From Verrucomicrobiia bacterium (GTDB lineage: Bacteria > Verrucomicrobiota > Verrucomicrobiia > Opitutales > Cerasicoccaceae), in the NCBI GenBank assembly GCA_030425485.1, contig JAUIAM010000005.1, positions 161,710 to 225,709 of the forward strand: 64,000 nucleotides of DNA, written 5' to 3'. A program made the position numbers and the translations under genes. Below are positions 29,363 to 36,916 of this stretch, one piece after another (position 1 is the first letter of the stretch; each line of letters opens with the position of its first letter). The notes beneath the pieces were generated by a model. It ran no database searches, was not told the DNA's origin, and worked only from the letters and a program-made list of their open reading frames with translations.

Positions 29363-30718
29363 CTACACCTGTGGGCTCAAGCGTCGTTGGGGGTTATCTG
29401 CGTACAGGGAGGCCACCAGCAGGACAAGGCACACGAACATAAATCCCCAGAGCGCGGGCGAGTAGTCGCCCAGGGCGGTCTTGGTCAGACTCCAGATCAG
29501 CGGTGCGACCGCGCTGCCGATGACCAGACACAGCATCGACCACCCACTGACCGCCCCAAGATGCTTGCGCCCAAAGAAGCGCGGATAGGCCACCGCCATC
29601 AGGTTGCCGAAAAAGGCCATGGCTACTCCACCCGACACGATGTACAACCCCACGCCCCACGACTCGCTCAGGTGGAGCATCCCATAGGCATGCAAGCCCA
29701 TAGAAACCGCCATCGCGCTGAGCAGCTTTTTCAGGCGCATTCTGCCCGTCAGCCAGCCGATGAGAAAGCCGACCGGGACGTTCACGCAGGCCATCCAGAA
29801 GAAGAGGCTGAAGTAGTACCTGGAGGTCACACCGAGTTCGCGCGCGATGTCCTCGGCGTGAAACCCGATTGCGGTGGAGAAAATCCCCATCAGGGCAAAG
29901 GCCGCCGTGAAGGCCCAGAAGGCAAAGGTCCGCACCGCCTCGGGTCCAGTGAACTCCCGGTAGATGGTAAACTCGGGGTCGGTCGGCCCCACGGCCTGAA
30001 CCGGTGCGGGCTCACCGTCCATCTCCAGGCCGCACTCTTCGGGGTTATCCCGATAAACGAGCCAGCACGCCCCGGAGGCAATGAAGATCATGAACAGTCC
30101 GCAGGCCAGCCACGCGCCTTGCCAGCCGAACCACTCCACCAACTTGTAGAGCACCACAGGCGAGACAGAAAAGAACATGGCCCCAAAGCAGCCGCTGATC
30201 GCACTGGCCATGCCACGCTTGCGATTAAACCACTTGCCGACCATCGCGCGGGAGACCAGCGCGATCACCCCCTGCCCCAAAAAGCGAATAAGAAAAAAGC
30301 CCAGCGTAATGATGACCATGGCCAGAATCGGGGCCGGCGCATCCGTGGGCCGGAGCCCATCGTATATCCAGGCCGTGCTGGCCATGTAAATCAGTGCCAG
30401 TCCAAAGGCCACCTCGACCAGCGTCCCGGTCAGGCGGGCACCAAAGCGGTCGAAATATCGCCCCATGCGGGGCAGCGTGAGCCCGCTGATCGTCGTCCCG
30501 ATGCCATAGGCCAGGCTGAGCTGGATGCGGGACAGGTCGAGGTTGGTCAGCAGGCTTTCATTAAAGGGCCCCACCCCGATCGTTTGCCCCGGCATGCTGC
30601 TGGCCATGCCCAGGACCGACGCCCCCAAAATGGCCCATCCGTAGAAGAAAGGCACCCCCGCCGGACGAAAGGGCACGTTGGGGTCGAGCAGGCGCGCAGA
30701 TTTTCCCATACCGACCAT
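29363..30718 (-). CDS. MFS transporter (OFA/monocarboxylate-like)
   Basis: This 451-residue inner-membrane carrier has about 12 hydrophobic segments in two halves. The A-loop motif appears as GRYFDRFGARLTG between segments 2 and 3, and PFFYGWAILGASVLG is the first helix, as in oxalate/formate and monocarboxylate antiporters. The ATG at 30718 was chosen; one at 30709 is also in frame. It is divergent from tyrS, 93 bases away. Substrate is unknown; an organic acid is plausible. Confidence 0.82.
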   Translation of the reverse strand: MVGMGKSARLLDPNVPFRPAGVPFFYGWAILGASVLGMASSMPGQTIGVGPFNESLLTNLDLSRIQLSLAYGIGTTISGLTLPRMGRYFDRFGARLTGTLVEVAFGLALIYMASTAWIYDGLRPTDAPAPILAMVIITLGFFLIRFLGQGVIALVSRAMVGKWFNRKRGMASAISGCFGAMFFSVSPVVLYKLVEWFGWQGAWLACGLFMIFIASGACWLVYRDNPEECGLEMDGEPAPVQAVGPTDPEFTIYREFTGPEAVRTFAFWAFTAAFALMGIFSTAIGFHAEDIARELGVTSRYYFSLFFWMACVNVPVGFLIGWLTGRMRLKKLLSAMAVSMGLHAYGMLHLSESWGVGLYIVSGGVAMAFFGNLMAVAYPRFFGRKHLGAVSGWSMLCLVIGSAVAPLIWSLTKTALGDYSPALWGFMFVCLVLLVASLYADNPQRRLSPQV

Positions 30719-30811
30719 GAGCTTGCCCGGGCTATGCCCGGTAGCCAAGCGTTTTCCCCTTGTCGAATGCGCCCGTCCCGGCCTTAATCGCAATAAAATT
30801 TAAAGACCCCC

Positions 30812-31993
30812 ATGAGCAGACTCGATATTCTTAGCACCAACGTAGAGACCATCATCGGCGCTGAAGAGATGCAGGACCGCATCCGCAGCGGCAAGAAACT
30901 GAAGGTAAAACTCGGCGTCGACCCAACGCGCCCCGACCTGACCTTTGGCCACATGGTCGTCTTTAACAAGATGAAGCAGTTTCAGGACATGGGCCACGAG
31001 TGCATCCTGCTCATCGGGGACTACACCGCCACCATCGGCGATCCCAGTGGCCGCTCCGAGACGCGCCCCGTGCTGACTGAGCAGGAGGTCAAGGACAACG
31101 CCGAGACCTACCTCGACCAGTGTTTCCGCATCCTGGACGAAGAGCGCACCCTCGTGCGCTACAACAGCCAGTGGTTCCGTGAAATGAAGTTCGACGACGC
31201 CCTGAGCCTGACCCGCCAGATGACCGTCGCCCGCATGCTTGAGCGCGACGACTTCGCCAAGCGCTACGCCTCCAACACGCCCATTTCTATCGTCGAGTTC
31301 CTCTACCCGCTCATTCAGGGGCACGACTCCGTCATGCTCGAAGCCGATGTCGAACTCGGTGGCAGCGACCAGCTCTTTAATATGCTCGTGGGCCGCGCCC
31401 TTCAGAAGCAGGCCGGACAGCCCGAGCAGGCCGTCATCACCATGCCGCTCCTCGTCGGCCTCGACGGCACGAAAAAGATGTCCAAGAGCGCGGATAACTA
31501 CATCTCTTTCAACGACTCGCCCAAGGAGATGTTTGGCAAGATCATGTCCATCAGCGACGAGACCATGTGGGACTACTACCAGCTGCTGCTGGAGATCGAA
31601 GGCGAAGCCCTCGAACGCCACAAGCAGGAGCATCCCATGGACGCCAAGAAGCACCTCGCCATTTCCCTCGTCGCCCTCTTCCACTCGCTGGAGATCGCTC
31701 AGCGCGAGAAGGAGCAGTTCGAGAAGGTCTTTTCCGCCAACAAAGTGCCCGACGATATGCCCACCTTTACCTGGGGTGAAATCGCGGGTGACGAGGACGA
31801 CATGCCGCTGGTCGAAATCCTCAGCCGCTCCGAACTCTTCCCCAGCAAGAAGGAGATTCGCCGCCTGATCGAGCAAGGCGCGGTCAAGGTCAACGACGAG
31901 CGCGCCGACGACCCCTTCCAGCCCCTCAGCCGCCCGCAGGTCGAGCACATCCTCCAGGCCGGCAAACGGAAATTTGTCAAAGTCGTGGCCTAG
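30812..31993 (+). CDS. tyrS: Tyrosyl-tRNA synthetase
   Basis: This 393-residue class I synthetase charges tRNA-Tyr. The HIGH-like motif is TFGHMV (residues 45-50) and KMSKS lies at about 222-226 (TKKMSKSADN). The C-terminal 60 residues form an S4 RNA-binding domain (IRRLIEQGAVKVNDERA). The length and HMGH-type motif fit the TyrZ-like subgroup. It starts at an ATG 93 bases from the divergent MFS gene. Confidence 0.96.
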   Translation: MSRLDILSTNVETIIGAEEMQDRIRSGKKLKVKLGVDPTRPDLTFGHMVVFNKMKQFQDMGHECILLIGDYTATIGDPSGRSETRPVLTEQEVKDNAETYLDQCFRILDEERTLVRYNSQWFREMKFDDALSLTRQMTVARMLERDDFAKRYASNTPISIVEFLYPLIQGHDSVMLEADVELGGSDQLFNMLVGRALQKQAGQPEQAVITMPLLVGLDGTKKMSKSADNYISFNDSPKEMFGKIMSISDETMWDYYQLLLEIEGEALERHKQEHPMDAKKHLAISLVALFHSLEIAQREKEQFEKVFSANKVPDDMPTFTWGEIAGDEDDMPLVEILSRSELFPSKKEIRRLIEQGAVKVNDERADDPFQPLSRPQVEHILQAGKRKFVKVVA

Positions 31994-32044
31994 CAAACGC
32001 AGTGTTCGACCTGATTCTTTTTTTTCATTTCACAATCAATACGC

Positions 32045-32494
32045 ATGATCTTCGACACCCTCGACAAACAAGCCCTCTACCGTAATTGCCACCCCGGCCT
32101 CGACCTGGCCTTTGACTACCTGCTGGGGCTCGACCCGAAGGCAGAGGACGGCAAGGTCGAGCTCGACGGCGAGCGCGTCTTTGCCATCGTGCAGAGCTAC
32201 GAGACCAAGCCCGCCGAGGGCCGCGAGTTCGAGTCGCACCTCAAGTACATCGACGTCCAGTACATCATCAGCGGCGAGGAGATCATCTACCACAGCCCGC
32301 TCGACGTGCTCAAGGCCTCCATGTCTTACGACGCCGAGCGCGACCTCATCTTTTACACCGGGCAAGCCAGCCAGGCCCTCATCATGAAGCCCGGCACCTT
32401 CAGCGTGCTCTTTCCCCAGGATGGCCACCTGCCCTGCTGCACCCATCAAAACACCTGCCACGTGAAGAAAGTCGTGGTCAAGGTGCGGGTGTAG
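32045..32494 (+). CDS. YhcH/YjgK/YiaL family protein
   Basis: This 149-residue cupin-like protein matches the YhcH/YjgK/YiaL (DUF386) family. HLKYIDVQYIISGEE and the C-terminal FPQDGHLPCC motif contain the conserved His and acidic residues thought to bind metal. Family members sit in sialic acid or sugar acid catabolic operons, for example E. coli YhcH with NanA. Here it follows tyrS by 51 bases and has no sugar genes beside it, so its role is open. Confidence 0.86.
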   Translation: MIFDTLDKQALYRNCHPGLDLAFDYLLGLDPKAEDGKVELDGERVFAIVQSYETKPAEGREFESHLKYIDVQYIISGEEIIYHSPLDVLKASMSYDAERDLIFYTGQASQALIMKPGTFSVLFPQDGHLPCCTHQNTCHVKKVVVKVRV

Positions 32495-32578
32495 GAAGAG
32501 GTTTATCTCACGCAAAAAGCGCCAAGAGACTATATCTAGGCGGTGTACGCAAAATATGAAGGTGACAGCGAGTTCGTT

Positions 32579-32709
32579 GTCATCCTGAGCGAGTGGAGCG
32601 AGTCGAAGGATCTCCTCATTCGGGTCTCAAAGGCGTATCCTTTGCTCTTTTTAGATATGTCAGCGGAGATCCTTCGATGCGTCCGCCAGGCGGACTTACT
32701 CAGGATGAC
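32579..32709. repeat. Imperfect fold-back (palindromic MITE/REP-like) element
   Basis: The left arm (32579-32615) starts GTCATCCTGAG and ends CGAAGGATCTCC; the right arm (32664-32709) is its inverted counterpart, starting GGAGATCCTTCG and ending CTCAGGATGAC. The arm ends match for 11-12 bases, with divergent inner parts and a central loop of about 48 bases. This motif is a widespread bacterial intergenic repeat. A small open frame across it is not a gene. Confidence 0.75.
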
Positions 32710-32859
32710 ACCACGTAGTGTTCGAAAGCATTCCTACGCAGCATCCTGTTATGAGAATATCGACGCCCAATAAACGGTTTCTTTTACTAAAAGGAACCAA
32801 ACAAAGGACTCCACGCCAATGGCTGCGGCGGGTCTGGGCTGCATAAGCCCAGGCTACCT

Positions 32860-33591
32860 CTACAGCAGGGCGGCGGCGGGTTCGTCGACGAGCCAGACGG
32901 TTTTGTCGGCGTGGTCACGGACGAGTTGCACCGGCATATGGAATGGGTCGTGCTCGCCGCGGATGGCCTTCTTGAGCGCCTCGGCCTTGCCCTCGCCTGT
33001 GGTTGAGACGATGATCTGCCTGCAACGGGCGAGCCCGGCCACGGTGAGCGTCACGCGCCAGCCGCGTGAGGGCCAGAGCGTGGAGGCAAAGTTCTGCTGC
33101 GGGTCTTCCTCGATCAGCGGACACTCCGGAAAGAGCGAAAGCGTGTGGTTGTCCCCACCCATGCCGACGAAGCACACGTCGTAGCCTGCATCGGGCCCGA
33201 AGCGGGCGTCCCAGTCCTGCTGGTACTTGGCCGCGCAGGCGGCGGGTTCGAGCTCGGTGGGCCAGGCAAACTTGTTCTCCGCCGGGACACCCAGCGGGCT
33301 GAGCATGCCGCGGTCGGCATGGCCAAAATTGTTGTCGTCATCGTCCAGCGGCACGCAGCGCTCGTCGCTGGTGGTCCAGAGAATTTTCCTGGCCACTTCG
33401 AGCGGAAGGGCGTCGTGCTCGGCCACCCACTGGTAAAAGGCCTTGGGCGTGGAGCCCCCGGTCAAGCCGATGGGGGCGAGCCTGTCCACGGCTGCCTCGG
33501 CGGCAGCCTTGATGAACGCCAGCGTGTGCTGGTAGATTTCTTCGTGGGTCAGGATGCGAACTTCGCCGTAGTCGGTAGAGAGGGTTTTCAT
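32860..33591 (-). CDS. pgl: 6-phosphogluconolactonase
   Basis: This 243-residue enzyme hydrolyses 6-phosphogluconolactone to 6-phosphogluconate, the second step of the oxidative pentose phosphate pathway. Signatures include LTGGSTPKAFYQWV, the ERCVPLDDDDNNFG loop and GMGGDNHTLSLFP. It follows opcA and zwf on the same strand, which fixes its role over the related glucosamine-6-phosphate deaminases. The ATG at 33591 lies after the fold-back repeat. It is the last gene of the operon. Confidence 0.94.
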   Translation of the reverse strand: MKTLSTDYGEVRILTHEEIYQHTLAFIKAAAEAAVDRLAPIGLTGGSTPKAFYQWVAEHDALPLEVARKILWTTSDERCVPLDDDDNNFGHADRGMLSPLGVPAENKFAWPTELEPAACAAKYQQDWDARFGPDAGYDVCFVGMGGDNHTLSLFPECPLIEEDPQQNFASTLWPSRGWRVTLTVAGLARCRQIIVSTTGEGKAEALKKAIRGEHDPFHMPVQLVRDHADKTVWLVDEPAAALL

Positions 33592-33607
33592 GGGAATGAA
33601 TTTTGTT

Positions 33608-33685
33608 TTGAACAGGAGCACACAGAGAAAGCAGAGGAAAAGCCATAACGCGCCTTTTCTGCTATCTCCGCTTCCTCCTGTTCAA
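33608..33685. repeat. Inverted repeat between opcA and pgl
   Basis: TTGAACAGGAG at 33608-33618 and CTCCTGTTCAA at 33675-33685 are perfect 11-base inverted arms, and the inside (CAGAGAAAGCAGAGG against CTGCTATCTCCGC) pairs partly too. It fills most of the opcA-pgl gap and could act as a transcript hairpin or attenuator. It resembles a dispersed intergenic repeat seen elsewhere in the window. Confidence 0.65.
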
Positions 33686-33686
33686 T

Positions 33687-34688
33687 TTAGTTGCTAAAGA
33701 AAAGGGCTTCAGCCAGGGCGGCGGGGGCGTCGAGCAGGCCGACCTGCATGGGCGTCTTGATCTCTCCCGTGCCAAAGTCAGCCGTGACGCAGGCGTCGAG
33801 CCCCTTCTTCTCGTGGGTCCACAGGAAGCGGCGGCTGTCCTCATAAGTCCACTCGATTTCCAGGCTGTGCGCGTCGCCGCACTCCTCGCTTGTAAACTCG
33901 GCCTTGAGCTCGACCTTGGCGTCCTTGGCGCAGGCCTCCAGACACTCCTGCGTCCACTTGAGCAAGTTGACGGCCTCGCCTTCGCGGCCCTTGGAGTAGC
34001 GCGTCTTGACGGTCTTCAGGCCGCCGGCGAGCTTGTCCGTATCGAAGCGGCTAAAGAACTGCCCCAGCGACTGGCGGATGGGCAGGATGCGGGCGTAGGC
34101 GAGATCGACCGCTACTCCCGGACGCGGCCACTCGATGTCGGCAAAGTTCTCCTGCTCGACGTCGGAGTCGAAGAGCACCCGGCGGCAGCGCTTGATGAAG
34201 TTCATGTGCATGCCGGTCACGCGCTCGCTCGGGATGCGGTTAAACCAGTGGTAGGTCGGCAGGTCATTCTCCAGCCAGATAGAGACCTGATTTGAGAGGA
34301 AGCCCGCCACCCGTGTCGGGTAGCCGAGGATGAGCGCCTCGCAGCAGCACATCTGCCGGATAGACGTCCCGACGTAGCACTGGGCAAAGAGCTTGCCCTC
34401 CAGCAGGCGGTCGCTGTGCTCGCGTCCCATCGGGCAGAGCACGATGATGCGGCATGGGTAGCGCTGGGCAAAGGAGATGGCCGTGTTGAAGCGTTCCTTG
34501 GCTTCGTCCAGACTGGTTTTCAGGCCGAAGTGCAGGATGAGGTTCATCTGCGAAGCGCGAAACTCCGAAGGTGCCTCATGGGCCGGGCCGGGCGAGACCG
34601 ACCACATTTTGGAGAGCTCTTTGGTCACATCCGAGACGCTCATGAGCTGCCCGGGCATGACATCGAAAATGGTGGTTTCCTCACTCAT
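33687..34688 (-). CDS. opcA: Glucose-6-phosphate dehydrogenase assembly/activator protein OpcA
   Basis: This 333-residue protein resembles OpcA, which in cyanobacteria and actinobacteria activates or assembles glucose-6-phosphate dehydrogenase. Seen features include the N-terminal region with EFRASQMNLILHFG, CPMGREHSDRLLEGKLFAQCYVGTS in the first half (key word REHSDR), and LILGYPTRVAGFLSNQVSIWLENDLPTYHWF for the second domain (key words NDLPTYHW). It lies directly between zwf and pgl, 48 bases after zwf, which strongly supports the call. It probably acts in the cytoplasm as a redox-sensitive partner of Zwf, by analogy. Confidence 0.85.
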   Translation of the reverse strand: MSEETTIFDVMPGQLMSVSDVTKELSKMWSVSPGPAHEAPSEFRASQMNLILHFGLKTSLDEAKERFNTAISFAQRYPCRIIVLCPMGREHSDRLLEGKLFAQCYVGTSIRQMCCCEALILGYPTRVAGFLSNQVSIWLENDLPTYHWFNRIPSERVTGMHMNFIKRCRRVLFDSDVEQENFADIEWPRPGVAVDLAYARILPIRQSLGQFFSRFDTDKLAGGLKTVKTRYSKGREGEAVNLLKWTQECLEACAKDAKVELKAEFTSEECGDAHSLEIEWTYEDSRRFLWTHEKKGLDACVTADFGTGEIKTPMQVGLLDAPAALAEALFFSN

Positions 34689-34736
34689 AATGACAAGTTT
34701 GTCCGTAAAGGATTAGCGGGAAAATACGGCGAACGG

Positions 34737-36281
34737 CTAGGGGCCTGCGCGGCGCCACTCGTGCTTATTCTCCCAGAGGAGACGGTCGGCTGAGAGCGGG
34801 CCCCAGGAGCCACACTGATAGCTGTCCAGCCCCTTGCGTCCACAGGATTCCCAGTACTCAAGCAGCGGCGTGTAGAGTTTCCAGGAGGTCTCGGTCTCGT
34901 CCCCGCGGATGAAGAGCGTGGAGTCGCCCACCATCGCATCGAGGATGAGTCGCTCGTAGGCCTCGGGGGTGTTCGAGCCAAAGGTCGTCGAATAGCGGAA
35001 GTGCATCTTGACCGGCTGCGTGCGCGTCTCCAGACCGGGGATCTTGGAGTTCATGAGCAGCGTGGTGCCCTCGTCCGGCTGAATCTGGATAACGAGCGTG
35101 TTGGCCGCCATGTCGAAACGCGACGGGTCCGTAAAGAGGCTGCCCGAGGGCTGCTTGAACTGGATGGCGATCTCGGAAACGCGGCGCGCGAGGCGCTTAC
35201 CCGAGCGCAGGTAGAAGGGAACGCCCTGCCAGCGCCAGTTGTTGATGTGGAAACGCAGCGCGGCAAAGGTCTCCGTGGCGGACTCCTGCGGGATGTCCTG
35301 CTCTTCGAGATAGCCCGGTGCCTTCTCGCCATTGATAATGCCCTCGGAGTACTGGGCGCGCACGGCGTCGCCACCGTGCGGATCGAGCTTGAGCGGCTGG
35401 ATGGACTTGAGGAGCTTGACCTTCTCATTCCGAATGTCCTCCGCACTGAGCGAAACGGGCGCCTCCATCGCAGTCAGCGCGAGTAGCTGCATGGTATGGT
35501 TTTGCAGCATGTCGCGGGTCGCGCCGGAGTGGTCGTAGTATCCACCACGCGTGCCCACTCCGAGGTCTTCCGCTACCGTGATCTGCACGCAGTCCACGTA
35601 GTTGCGGTTCCAGATGGGTTCGAAAATGGAGTTGGCAAAGCGCAGCACCATGAGGTCCTGCACGGTCTCCTTACCGAGGTAGTGGTCGATGCGGTAGACC
35701 TGCTTTTCGTCAAACTGGTTCGTGATGATCTGGTTGAGCTCCATCGCGGTGGCGAGGTCGCGACCAAAGGGCTTTTCGATAATCACCTTGGAGGCGAGGT
35801 TCGTGCCCTTACCGTGTGCGGCCAGCCCGGAGGAACCGAGGTTCTCCAGGATAGGCTTGAAGACGCTCGGCGGCGTGGAGATGTAGAAAAGGAACTGCAG
35901 GTCGCGCCCGGCTTCCTTCTCGATGGCGAGGCACTTCTCGCGCAGCTCTTCGAAAGCCTTGGGGTCATCGTACCCCCCGGCGTGGTAGGAGATGTTCTTC
36001 TTGATATGGGGCCAGATGTCGCTGTTGAGCGGGCGGCGGGAGAACTGGCCGATGTCCTTCTCTGACTTGTCCTGAAACTCCGCATCGGGGATCGGCTTGC
36101 GGCCGTAACCGATGAGGTGGAAGTCGCCCGGCAGGAGGTTGTCCAGGCCCAGATTATAAAGTGCGGGGATGAGCTTACGGGCCGTCAAGTCGCCCGATGC
36201 GCCAAAAATGACGATGACCGTGGGCGGCGCGCCGCGGTGCTTGCTTAGTCCCTGGAGGAAAGGATGACGTTCTTCGCTCAT
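34737..36281 (-). CDS. zwf: Glucose-6-phosphate 1-dehydrogenase
   Basis: This 514-residue enzyme oxidises glucose 6-phosphate to the lactone and makes NADPH, the entry step of the oxidative pentose phosphate pathway. The nucleotide loop is IFGASGDLTARKL (residues 25-37), the signature RIDHYLGKE occurs at 197-205, and GATRDMLQNHTMQL holds the catalytic histidine. It follows yraN by 15 bases and precedes opcA and pgl on the same strand. Confidence 0.97.
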   Translation of the reverse strand: MSEERHPFLQGLSKHRGAPPTVIVIFGASGDLTARKLIPALYNLGLDNLLPGDFHLIGYGRKPIPDAEFQDKSEKDIGQFSRRPLNSDIWPHIKKNISYHAGGYDDPKAFEELREKCLAIEKEAGRDLQFLFYISTPPSVFKPILENLGSSGLAAHGKGTNLASKVIIEKPFGRDLATAMELNQIITNQFDEKQVYRIDHYLGKETVQDLMVLRFANSIFEPIWNRNYVDCVQITVAEDLGVGTRGGYYDHSGATRDMLQNHTMQLLALTAMEAPVSLSAEDIRNEKVKLLKSIQPLKLDPHGGDAVRAQYSEGIINGEKAPGYLEEQDIPQESATETFAALRFHINNWRWQGVPFYLRSGKRLARRVSEIAIQFKQPSGSLFTDPSRFDMAANTLVIQIQPDEGTTLLMNSKIPGLETRTQPVKMHFRYSTTFGSNTPEAYERLILDAMVGDSTLFIRGDETETSWKLYTPLLEYWESCGRKGLDSYQCGSWGPLSADRLLWENKHEWRRAGP

Positions 36282-36296
36282 AGTGAGAGTATTCGC

Positions 36297-36704
36297 TTAG
36301 TGGTGAAACAGACTGACGTTCGGGTGATGATATAGAGCTATTTCCTGACCGGGGCCAAGCTTAACTTCGACAATATCGAAGCGCGTGTGCCGCGGGGGCG
36401 TCCGAAGCGCCTTAATATAGGCTTTGCAGGCGCGGCGGAGTTTTACCTTTTTTGCCTCGGTCACGCTGTGGTAGCCCCCCACCAGCGCCGAAGCGTCACG
36501 CGTGCGCACCTCGACAAAGACCAGCACCTCGCCCTCGGAACAAACAAGGTCGATCTCGTCCCGCCCGGCCCGCCAGTTACGCGCCAACACGCGTAAGCCC
36601 TGCTTCTTTAGGTAGCGGGCCGCTTTCTGCTCCCCAAGACGCCCCCGCTCGGCCCGATCCGTCGGGATGTCACGGGAAAAACGCTGGAGCAGACGGCTTA
36701 ACAT
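36297..36704 (-). CDS. YraN family (UPF0102) endonuclease-like protein
   Basis: This 135-residue protein has the restriction-endonuclease-like UPF0102 fold. RGRLGEQKAARYLKKQG gives the conserved Glu, and GRDEIDLVCSEGEVLVFVEVRTR gives the D-x(n)-ExK-like core (DEIDLV, FVEVRTR). It precedes zwf by 15 bases on the minus strand and may be co-transcribed. Its cellular role is not established. Confidence 0.9.
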   Translation of the reverse strand: MLSRLLQRFSRDIPTDRAERGRLGEQKAARYLKKQGLRVLARNWRAGRDEIDLVCSEGEVLVFVEVRTRDASALVGGYHSVTEAKKVKLRRACKAYIKALRTPPRHTRFDIVEVKLGPGQEIALYHHPNVSLFHH

Positions 36705-36916
36705 GAGCGTTTATCCACCACGGCATTAACAGAAGCTGGCCAGCACGCGATGAGCATCAAAGCCAGGGCAAATGAAAATCCGGACATAGCAGGCGCTTGC
36801 ATAAATACCCCGGCCATCATCCAGTTTTGCCCCTGCACCACAACCCGAAATTTTCCCTTCCACCTCGAAGGCAATTGCTTATAGTGAGCGAAACTACTGC
36901 CCGACTATACTCCGCT
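36705..36916. promoter_or_regulatory. Divergent intergenic region before the GspE gene, with a possible -10 box
   Basis: TATACT at 36906-36911 looks like a -10 box only 5 bases before the ATG at 36917. If used, transcription would begin at or near the start codon and give a leaderless message. A matching -35 box is not clear, so this is tentative. Nothing else is recognised in the region. Confidence 0.3.

Noticed and set aside
30800..31996. Antisense frame across tyrS (398 codons)
   Set aside because: Fully opposite a clear synthetase with HIGH and KMSKS motifs; low-complexity Leu/Asp/Glu composition.
32543..32773. Small plus-strand frame in the fold-back repeat
   Set aside because: Spans an inverted repeat known to be non-coding; no start context and no family.
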